Assembly: GCA_936941515.1 (NCBI GenBank)
Contig: CAKZJI010000457.1
Location: 1-13,074, forward strand
DNA from: an uncultured Propionibacteriaceae bacterium
GTDB taxonomy: Bacteria; Actinomycetota; Actinomycetes; Propionibacteriales; Propionibacteriaceae
Direction of reading: 5' to 3'
Length of the DNA stretch: 13,074 bases
A program made the translations under genes and the position numbers. The stretch's first letter is position 1, and the number at the start of each line of letters is the position of its first letter. Below, one piece after another: positions 6,826-13,074 of this stretch. The notes under the pieces are model-generated. The model had not been told where the DNA came from. It worked only from the letters and a program-made list of their open reading frames with translations, and made no database searches.

Positions 6826-7653
6826 ATGGGTTGGCTTGAGGCCATCGCACTCGGCATCGTGCAGGGACTGACGGAGTTCCTGCCCATCTCCTCGAGCGCG
6901 CACATCTCCATCTTCGGGCAGTTGTTCTTCGGGGGACGAGATCCGGGGGCGGCCTTCACCGCCGTGACGCAGCTGGGCACCGAGACCGCTGTGCTGCTCT
7001 ATTTCCGCAAGGACATCATCCGGATCATCTCCCGGTGGTTCGGATCACTGACCGGCCGGGTGGGCCGGGACGATCCCGACGCCCGCATGGGATGGCTGGT
7101 GATCGTCGGCTCCATCCCCATCGTCGTGCTGGGTGTGCTGTTCCAGGACGCCATCGACACCCATATCCGCAACCTCTGGTTCACCGCAGCCATGCTGGCG
7201 GGCGTCGGCGTCGTGCTGCTGATCGCGGATCGGATCGCGGAACGCAATGAACGTCAGCTGAATCAGCTCACCTGGCCACATGGCCTGTGGTTCGGCCTGG
7301 CGCAGGCCTGCGCCCTGATCCCCGGTGTGTCGCGTTCCGGGGCGACCATCTCCGGGGGTCTGCTGATGGGCTACACCCGTGAGGCCGCCGCCCGCTACTC
7401 CTTTCTGCTGGCGATCCCTGCGGTGTTCGGATCAGGCCTGTACAAGCTGAAGGACATCGGCGGGGACGCCAGCGTCTCGTGGGGGCCCACGATCGTGGCG
7501 ACCGTCATCGCATTTGTCATCGGCTATGCCGTGATCGCCTGGCTGCTGAAGTTCATCTCCACCCACACATTCCGCAGTTTCGTCTACTACCGGTGGGCTC
7601 TGGCGGCTGTTCTTGTCGTCCTGCTGGTCACCGGCGTGCTGAAGGCCTCGTAA
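6826..7653 (+). CDS. uppP: undecaprenyl-diphosphatase (BacA/UppP)
   Basis: This integral membrane enzyme removes a phosphate from undecaprenyl pyrophosphate, recycling the lipid carrier for peptidoglycan and other wall polymers; overproduction gives bacitracin resistance in the family. The 275-residue protein has the N-terminal catalytic motif [17 protein letters not shown] (Glu17, Ser22-24, His26) and the second motif [19 protein letters not shown] (about 165-183, with the catalytic-region Ser and Arg). It carries about seven hydrophobic spans and the terminal [10 protein letters not shown] segment. AGGAAG lies 6 bases before ATG 6826, which fixes the start although the frame is open from 6787. 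In mycobacteria uppP lies close to the DUF3090 gene and reads the same way; here it is divergent. Confidence 0.95.
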   Translation: MGWLEAIALGIVQGLTEFLPISSSAHISIFGQLFFGGRDPGAAFTAVTQLGTETAVLLYFRKDIIRIISRWFGSLTGRVGRDDPDARMGWLVIVGSIPIVVLGVLFQDAIDTHIRNLWFTAAMLAGVGVVLLIADRIAERNERQLNQLTWPHGLWFGLAQACALIPGVSRSGATISGGLLMGYTREAAARYSFLLAIPAVFGSGLYKLKDIGGDASVSWGPTIVATVIAFVIGYAVIAWLLKFISTHTFRSFVYYRWALAAVLVVLLVTGVLKAS

Positions 7654-7669
7654 AAGGGTGCTCCAGGCA

Positions 7670-7675
7670 TAAACT
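7670..7675 (+). promoter_or_regulatory. candidate -10 box of the aldo/keto reductase gene (leaderless start)
   Basis: TAAACT fits TANNNT and ends seven bases before ATG 7683. No Shine-Dalgarno precedes this ATG, so transcription probably starts at or next to it. The box lies in the 29-base gap after uppP. Confidence 0.4.
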
Positions 7676-7682
7676 GCGGAAT

Positions 7683-8654
7683 ATGGAATATCGGGCGCTC
7701 GGGGGGTCTGGGCTGCACATTTCCCGGATTGGTCTGGGGACGATGGCCTGGGGACGCGACGTCGACTGGTCCAGTGCCCAGGAGATGGTGCATGACTTCG
7801 TCGAGGCCGGCGGCAACCTGATCGACACCGCGCCCGCGTATGGGGGCGGTGTTGCCGAGCAGATGATCGGGAAGCTGCTGAGTTCCGGCATCCCCCGCGA
7901 CTCGCTGGCCATCGCCACCAAGGCCGGGTTCGTGATCCGAGGCGGCAAGCGCATCATCGACACCTCACGAGCCGCGCTGCTGAACGACCTGGAGGGGTCA
8001 TTGCGGAGGCTGCGAACCGATCACGTGGACCTGTGGCAGATACACGCCTGGGGCGATGCCCCCATCGACGAGACATTGTCCGCTCTGGACTCGGCAGTCT
8101 CCAGGGGACTGGCCCGCTACGTCGGGGTCAGCAACTTCGTGGGATGGCAGACAGCAACCGCAGCCGCATGGCAGACGGCGATGGCGGGCCGCACGAGGCT
8201 GGCATCGGTGCAGGTGGAGTACTCTCTGCTGGCCCGCCGCGCAGAGGTCGAGGTGATCGGGGCCGCCAGGTATCACCGGCTCGGCTTGCTGGCATGGTCG
8301 TCGCTGGGCAGGGGCGCGCTGACGGGCCGCTACCGGTACGGCATCCCCCGCGACTCACGAGCAGCCTCGGAGCATTTCAGCTGGTTCCTTGAGCCCTACC
8401 TGCAGCCGCGCAGCCGGTCGGTGATCGACGCCGTGGCGAAGGCCGCCGACGGACTGGTGCTGACTCCGGCGCAGGTGGCGTTGCTGTGGGTGCGCGACGC
8501 CCCGCATGTCGCGAGCGCCTTGGTGGGCCCCCGGACCGCGGAGCATCTGGCGGAGCTTCTGGAAGCCGAGACGAAGCGCCTGGTGCCGCCGATAGTGGCT
8601 GCTCTGGACGACATATCAGGCGGACCGAATGCCTTCCGCGCCACGAGCGAATAA
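7683..8654 (+). CDS. aldo/keto reductase
   Basis: This is an NADPH-dependent oxidoreductase of the AKR superfamily, a cytoplasmic (alpha/beta)8 barrel that reduces aldehydes or ketones; the physiological substrate is not predictable. All four catalytic residues are present: Asp48 and Tyr53 (LIDTAPAYGGG), Lys80 (AIATKAGF) and His121 (LWQIHAWG). Further family marks are YVGVSNFVGWQ, the cofactor-loop SSLGRGALTGRY and the C-terminal VALLWVRDAP...ALVGPRTAEHL. At 323 residues it has normal length. The ATG at 7683 is set by the family N terminus MEYRALGGSGLHISRIGLGT; the frame is open upstream only inside uppP. It lies 29 bases after uppP but seems to have its own promoter. Confidence 0.93.
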   Translation: MEYRALGGSGLHISRIGLGTMAWGRDVDWSSAQEMVHDFVEAGGNLIDTAPAYGGGVAEQMIGKLLSSGIPRDSLAIATKAGFVIRGGKRIIDTSRAALLNDLEGSLRRLRTDHVDLWQIHAWGDAPIDETLSALDSAVSRGLARYVGVSNFVGWQTATAAAWQTAMAGRTRLASVQVEYSLLARRAEVEVIGAARYHRLGLLAWSSLGRGALTGRYRYGIPRDSRAASEHFSWFLEPYLQPRSRSVIDAVAKAADGLVLTPAQVALLWVRDAPHVASALVGPRTAEHLAELLEAETKRLVPPIVAALDDISGGPNAFRATSE

Positions 8655-8658
8655 CCGG

Positions 8659-8688
8659 TTGCAGCCTGCCGAAGGGGCCTGCTAATGT
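8659..8688 (+). promoter_or_regulatory. promoter of tRNA-Leu
   Basis: TTGCAG (8659-8664) and TAATGT (8683-8688) are separated by 18 bases, a good housekeeping-type promoter. Transcription would start near 8695, about 28 bases before the mature tRNA. Leader bases 8697-8715 can fold (CCCAC, loop AGT, GTGGG). Confidence 0.6.
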
Positions 8689-8722
8689 TCGTCTTCGCGC
8701 CCACAGTGTGGGGGCAACCCAA

Positions 8723-8808
8723 GTCCGGGTGGCGGAATAGGTAGACGCGCTAGCTTGAGGTGCTAGTGCCCGTTATAGGGCGTGGAGGTTCAAGTCCTCT
8801 CTCGGACA
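8723..8808 (+). tRNA. tRNA-Leu (anticodon GAG)
   Basis: This 86-base class II tRNA decodes CUC/CUU leucine codons. The acceptor stem GTCCGGG pairs with CTCGGAC (one G-U pair). The anticodon stem CTAGC/GCTAG encloses the loop TTGAGGT with anticodon GAG. A long variable arm (TGCCCGTTATAGGGCGT) and the T arm with GGTTCAAGTCC follow. The discriminator base is A at 8808, and CCA is not encoded (ACCC follows), as is common in Actinomycetota. It has its own promoter upstream. Confidence 0.95.
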
Positions 8809-8855
8809 CCCCTGGGGTCTCATGTACCCATCGCTGGTTGTTGCTGTACCGAGAC

Positions 8856-9797
8856 ATGGTCATCTCCGCTCACGCCCGCTTTTCTCCCCTATCGTCTGTT
8901 CCCGTGCCCGATGATCTCTCCAGCAACGTCAATGACGTCGCACTCGTGTTCGAGGGCGGCGGGATGCGCGCCTCCTTCTCCGCAGGCGTCGCCGCGACAC
9001 TCTTGGAAGCCCAGATCCACATCGGATGGGTGGGCGGCATCTCGGCTGGTTCCAGCTGTCTGGCGAACTACCTGTCACGCGACGTGGAGAGGACCCGCAC
9101 GACATTCGTCGAGTTCGCAGCGCACCCGAGATTCGGCAACTGGGGCACCTGGCTGCGAGGCAGAGGCCTGTTCAACGCCGAGTGGATCTACGAGCACACC
9201 TCAGAGCCACACCAGGCCCTGCCCTTCGACCACGAGACCTTCACGCGGAACCCCGCGAGCTTGCGCATCGGCGGATTCCGCTGCCAGGACGGCCAGATGA
9301 TCTACTGGGGCCGCGATGATGTGCAGGGCAGGCAAGACCTGATGAAAAGGGTGCGGGCATCATCGACCATGCCGCTGCTGATGCCGATCACCCGGATCGA
9401 CGGAGTGGACTACTGCGATGGCGCCCTCGGACCGACGGGAGGGTTGGCCATTGATGCCGCCAAGGCCGACGGCCATGACCGCTTCCTGGTGGTCTTGACC
9501 CGTGAACGGGGCTACCGGAAGGCGCCAGCCCGATTTCCGGCCGCCCATCATGCGGTCTTCCGCCGCTACCCCGCGATCGCCCAGGGCATCCTGGAACGCC
9601 CGGACAACTACAACCGGGCGATGGCGGAGCTGCGTCACCTGGAAAAGGCAGGCCGAGCGTTCCTGGTGTTCCCCGACGAGATGCGAATCACCAACTCTGA
9701 GCGCAACGTGTGGCGGTTGAGGTCCATGTACGAACAGGGCCGCGCAGTTGCCTCGCGGCTGCTCCCCGCCATCCGGGACTTCCTCGGCCTGTCCTGA
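8856..9797 (+). CDS. patatin-like phospholipase / serine hydrolase
   Basis: This is a bacterial patatin-family acyl hydrolase (YjjU-like), with a likely lipid ester substrate that is not known. It shows the whole Ser-Asp dyad machinery: oxyanion loop EGGGMRASFSAG (Gly34-36), nucleophile elbow GGISAGSS (Ser63) and the DGA motif DYCDGALG (Asp188). At ~313 residues it matches the family; there is no signal peptide, so it is probably cytoplasmic. The start is uncertain. ATG 8856 lacks a clear Shine-Dalgarno. GTG 8904 sits eight bases after a TANNNT box (TATCGT, 8890-8895) and could be a leaderless start giving VPDDLSSNVNDVALVF; the core domain is unaffected. It lies just after the tRNA and converges with the ccdA-like gene (25-base gap). 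Confidence 0.88.
   Translation: MVISAHARFSPLSSVPVPDDLSSNVNDVALVFEGGGMRASFSAGVAATLLEAQIHIGWVGGISAGSSCLANYLSRDVERTRTTFVEFAAHPRFGNWGTWLRGRGLFNAEWIYEHTSEPHQALPFDHETFTRNPASLRIGGFRCQDGQMIYWGRDDVQGRQDLMKRVRASSTMPLLMPITRIDGVDYCDGALGPTGGLAIDAAKADGHDRFLVVLTRERGYRKAPARFPAAHHAVFRRYPAIAQGILERPDNYNRAMAELRHLEKAGRAFLVFPDEMRITNSERNVWRLRSMYEQGRAVASRLLPAIRDFLGLS
8890..8895 (+). promoter_or_regulatory. candidate -10 box for a leaderless GTG start of the patatin-like gene
   Basis: TATCGT fits TANNNT and ends eight bases before GTG 8904. If it is used, the protein starts 16 codons later than the annotated ATG. No -35 box is evident. Confidence 0.3.
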
Positions 9798-9822
9798 AAC
9801 GAGAACTGCACTCAGGCAGCCC

Positions 9823-10623
9823 TTACCGGGAAGAGCGCCAGCTCACCCACCAGATCACAGCCCCAGCCCCGGCCAACAGGATCAGGATCGCCACCGCGTC
9901 GGGGATGCCGCCGGCGAAGCGGCGAAGCCAGTTCTCCAGGTCGAACTGCTGACGCGCGTCAAGCAGCCCACCCAGCGCCGAGGTCGCATCAGAGAACAGG
10001 AACAGGCAGCCGATGCCGATGAGCAGGATGCCGCTGATCAGATTCCACAAGCTGGTGTTCACAGGCCCCATCCGGACGGGCCTCGGCCTGAGCCACCTGG
10101 TGACGCCGAGCCCATCCCACACCCAAGCCAGCAGCAGCAGCGGAGTGACCATCCCTGCGCCGAACATCATCATCAGCAGTGCCCCATAGAACGCTGAGCC
10201 ACCGACTGCCGCGAAGGTCAGGACCGCGCCCAGCAGCGGGCCTGTGCATGCGCCGGCCAGACCATAGACCGCCCCCATCAAGACCACGGCGACGGTGCTG
10301 GTGCCACCGGAGCTGCTCACACCAGGGACAGGCAGCTGGAGTCCCAGCAACGTCACCACCCCAAACAGGATCATCACCAGCCCACCGACCAGAGCCAGCG
10401 TTCCCCGGTGCTCGGTGAGCAGCGACCCGAGCGCACCAACCCCAAGGCCCAGAGGAACCAGGGGAAGCAGCAGCCCCAGGTAGAACGCGCAGGTTCTTGC
10501 GATGAGCCGTCGTCTGTCCTCACCGAAGGCGTAGGCGAAGAAAGAGGGCAGGAGCATGGCGGCGCATGGGCTCAGCAGAGCCGCCAATCCCCCCAGGAAG
10601 GCGCCCGCGAATCCGACCTCCAT
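9823..10623 (-). CDS. CcdA/DsbD-like thiol:disulfide interchange membrane protein
   Basis: This is a polytopic membrane protein of the CcdA (DsbD transmembrane domain) family, which carries electrons from cytoplasmic thioredoxin across the membrane to an extracytoplasmic thiol protein. The 266-residue protein has about six to seven hydrophobic spans and the two redox cysteines placed as in the family: Cys20 in ALLSPCAAMLLPSFFAYAFG and Cys126 in GLAGACTGPLLGAVLTF. ATG 10623 is the family start; the open frame further upstream overlaps the dsbA-like gene. It begins four bases after that gene's stop in the same direction, so the two form an operon and probably a redox pair: CcdA would keep the DsbA-like partner, or another substrate, reduced. 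Whether it serves cytochrome c maturation is open, as no ccs genes are in view. Confidence 0.85.
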   Translation of the reverse strand: MEVGFAGAFLGGLAALLSPCAAMLLPSFFAYAFGEDRRRLIARTCAFYLGLLLPLVPLGLGVGALGSLLTEHRGTLALVGGLVMILFGVVTLLGLQLPVPGVSSSGGTSTVAVVLMGAVYGLAGACTGPLLGAVLTFAAVGGSAFYGALLMMMFGAGMVTPLLLLAWVWDGLGVTRWLRPRPVRMGPVNTSLWNLISGILLIGIGCLFLFSDATSALGGLLDARQQFDLENWLRRFAGGIPDAVAILILLAGAGAVIWWVSWRSSR

Positions 10624-10627
10624 CAGA

Positions 10628-11422
10628 TCATGCGTTCCTCTGCTGCTGGATCGCCTGCTGGAAGACCTCCAGCGGCTGGGCCCCGGAGATCTGCTGCCTC
10701 CCAACGAAGAAGAAGGGGGTGCCCCGGATGCCCAGCCCCTTGGCCTCCTCGGTGTGCCTCACCACAGCTTCCCTGGTCTCCTGCGCTCGGTAGGCGGTCT
10801 CGAACGCGGACATGTCCTTGACCCCCACCTGCTGGGCGATCTCCATGACCAGGTCGTCCTTGACGTCGGGGTGTCCCTGATTCGGCAGGCGTGCGTAGAG
10901 GGCAGCCTGGAACTCCCAGAAAAGGCCCTGCTCCCCGGCGGCGCGGGCGGCTGCGGCGGCGTTGATGGAGTCCTCGCCGAAGATCGCCATGTCGTGGAAC
11001 TCGACGCGCAGGGTGCCGTCGTCGATCAACGGCTGAAGCTGGGGAAGAGTGTCTTCCGCGAACACCGAGCAGAAGGGGCACCGGTAGTCGGCATACTCGA
11101 TCATCACGACGGGGGCATCCACCCTGCCTTTGGCCATGGGATCGCCTTCTTGCCGGCGCGCCAGGGCATCGATTGCAGCATCCTGCTCTGCGTTCTTGGA
11201 AGCCGTTGCGGGGGGCTGCTCCGCCTGCCCGGAGGCGGTCTGTCCTGCGCCAGCGGTCACAGTGACGGTGGCCTGGGCCTCCCCCCGCTGGGTGCCCTGC
11301 GCCAGCGCACCGAGGCAGAGCACCAGCGCAACTGCAAGGGCAGCCGTTGCCATCTGCCATGGTCGTGCGGGATTGTCTCCCGTTGCTGGCTGAGAATTGC
11401 CCGGACGGTCACTGCTCATCAT
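10628..11422 (-). CDS. membrane-anchored DsbA-like thioredoxin-fold oxidoreductase
   Basis: This 264-residue protein is a DsbA-family (thioredoxin_4 type) thiol oxidoreductase facing the cell exterior. It has a cytoplasmic tail of about 23 residues, one transmembrane segment (about 24-42, MATAALAVALVLCLGALAQ) and an Ala/Gln/Thr-rich linker. The catalytic domain follows, with IEYADYRCPFCSVFAEDT (active site Cys115-Pro-Phe-Cys118), a helical insert, and the cis-proline loop GIRGTPFFFVG (Pro236). Family members make or rearrange disulfides in exported proteins. The ATG at 11422 follows GAGGGA (plus 11431-11436) at suitable spacing; a second ATG is adjacent. The ccdA-like gene follows within four bases, and helD is divergent 101 bases away. 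Confidence 0.9.
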   Translation of the reverse strand: MMSSDRPGNSQPATGDNPARPWQMATAALAVALVLCLGALAQGTQRGEAQATVTVTAGAGQTASGQAEQPPATASKNAEQDAAIDALARRQEGDPMAKGRVDAPVVMIEYADYRCPFCSVFAEDTLPQLQPLIDDGTLRVEFHDMAIFGEDSINAAAAARAAGEQGLFWEFQAALYARLPNQGHPDVKDDLVMEIAQQVGVKDMSAFETAYRAQETREAVVRHTEEAKGLGIRGTPFFFVGRQQISGAQPLEVFQQAIQQQRNA

Positions 11423-11432
11423 TATTCTGCTC

Positions 11433-11451
11433 CCTCATGTCGTCCATGAGG
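11433..11451 (-). repeat. perfect inverted repeat over the dsbA-like ribosome binding site
   Basis: CCTCATG and CATGAGG form a perfect 7-base stem around a five-base loop. Read on the minus strand, the downstream arm overlaps the GAGGGA ribosome binding site of the DsbA-like gene (ATG 11422). The repeat could be a protein operator or an RNA hairpin that hides the site; if transcription starts from the -10 box at 11449-11454, the upstream arm would be mostly outside the mRNA and the operator reading is favoured. Confidence 0.4.
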
Positions 11452-11477
11452 CTACGAGTAAACAGGCCCGATCCCAA
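11449..11477 (-). promoter_or_regulatory. candidate promoter of the dsbA-ccdA operon
   Basis: On the minus strand TTGGGA (11472-11477) and TAGCCT (11449-11454) are separated by 17 bases, a plausible -35/-10 pair in the gap divergent from helD. The -10 overlaps the inverted repeat at 11433-11451. Confidence 0.35.
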
Positions 11478-11501
11478 ACCGGGTAAGCTGGATCGTCCAC
11501 C

Positions 11502-11507
11502 TAAAAT
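11502..11507 (+). promoter_or_regulatory. candidate -10 box of helD
   Basis: TAAAAT is one base from the consensus TATAAT and lies 16 bases before the TTG start at 11524. A -35 box is not evident. AGGA at 11511-11514 is the likely ribosome binding site, nine bases before the TTG; it would lie at the very 5' end of the transcript. Confidence 0.35.
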
Positions 11508-11523
11508 GTGAGGATACAAGCCG

Positions 11524-12735
<1,212 letters not shown>

Positions 12736-13074
12736 CTAGTCCGATCCCGCGCCCTTCTCCGCCTCGAACAGGGCCCGCAGCACCTGCAGGAACTCCCCGG
12801 TGCGCGCGTAGCGATCGTCCTTGCTCAGGTCGTCGCCGAATCGGCGCTGCTCGGCGTCCTCGCCACCGGTCGCGCGGGCAGGATTGGTGATCGAAAGCCC
12901 CGGCACCGGCTGGCGAAGCCGGACAAGCGTGTCGGGGGGCACGTTGCCGGCGCGGCCGCCGCCCACAAGGTACCAGGCGCGGATCTCGGCCCCGCGGGGC
13001 GGGATCGCGAAGCCGCCCGGATCCGCCGCGCGGATCACGCCCGACAGCGGCGCGAAGGTGATCCGCCCTGCGAG
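12736..13074 (-). CDS. baseplate-assembly (GpJ)-like fragment, 5' partial, possibly fused to another protein's C terminus
   Basis: The minus-strand frame is open from the window edge to a stop at 12736. Its first ~75 codons resemble baseplate J-type proteins of phage tails and contractile injection systems: RITFAPLSGV, then FAIPPRGAEIRAWY, VGGGRAGNVPPDTLVRL, PVPGLSITNPARATGGEDAE. From about 12850 down to the stop (QRRFGDDLSKDDRYARTGEF, ending FEAEKGAGSD) I recognise nothing, and it may be the C terminus of the gene normally upstream of parC, joined at a shared word as elsewhere in this window. No signal peptide or membrane span is seen. Alternatives are one genuine protein of unknown family, or a baseplate protein with a divergent end. 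Confidence 0.45.
   Translation of the reverse strand, partial: LAGRITFAPLSGVIRAADPGGFAIPPRGAEIRAWYLVGGGRAGNVPPDTLVRLRQPVPGLSITNPARATGGEDAEQRRFGDDLSKDDRYARTGEFLQVLRALFEAEKGAGSD

Noticed and set aside
5129..6871. 580-codon plus-strand frame
   Set aside because: It is antisense to mshC and the DUF3090 gene, whose motifs on the minus strand are unambiguous.
8723..8808. tRNA-Leu as an integration site of a mobile element
   Set aside because: There is no integrase gene and I found no direct repeat of the tRNA 3' end downstream; the neighbours are ordinary chromosomal genes.
12736..13074. A contractile injection system or prophage next to helD
   Set aside because: Only one partial baseplate-like frame is visible, at the window edge beyond a chimeric junction, so it says nothing about the core genome.

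Overview
This window is a mosaic. Its core, about 1590-12340, reads as one continuous stretch of a high-GC actinobacterial chromosome. I place it in the Actinomycetota, tentatively near Propionibacteriaceae, because it encodes the mycothiol enzyme MshC, an actinobacterial DUF3090-type protein, a HelD-type RNA polymerase recycling helicase, TANNNT -10 boxes and apparently leaderless starts. Both ends are foreign to this core. The left end (1-1167) is a Corynebacterium-like flavoprotein disulfide reductase. It is followed by short antisense pieces resembling a Baeyer-Villiger-type monooxygenase, an alphaproteobacterial Mfd and a GntR regulator. The right end (12337-13074) is an alphaproteobacterial parC start on the minus strand, preceded by a baseplate-J-like fragment. 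Neighbouring pieces meet at words of about 20 bases that both partners could encode. That is what false short-overlap joins in an assembly look like, so the edges should not be read as a natural gene order.

Layout of the core: (1) the C-terminal end of a siderophore/haem/cobalamin-class ABC ATPase overlaps a lipoprotein substrate-binding protein gene by ATGA. The binding-protein gene carries a one-base frameshift and is followed by a strong hairpin. (2) A small three-helix membrane protein of unknown role follows. (3) A minus-strand cluster runs, in transcription order, DUF3090 protein - mshC - hisE - hisG. It covers mycothiol synthesis and the first two steps of histidine synthesis. (4) Divergent from it are uppP (undecaprenyl-diphosphatase) and an aldo/keto reductase. 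(5) A tRNA-Leu(GAG) with a good promoter precedes a patatin-like hydrolase. (6) A convergent minus-strand pair, a DsbA-like membrane-anchored thiol oxidoreductase and a CcdA-like membrane electron carrier, probably forms an extracytoplasmic thiol-redox couple. (7) Divergent from that pair, helD starts at a TTG and is cut by the parC junction just after its Walker A region.

I see no CRISPR array, insertion sequence, defence island or other recognisable novel system. The most important observation is the chimeric structure. The frameshifted binding protein, the run of leaderless starts and the hairpin over the dsbA ribosome binding site are smaller points worth checking.
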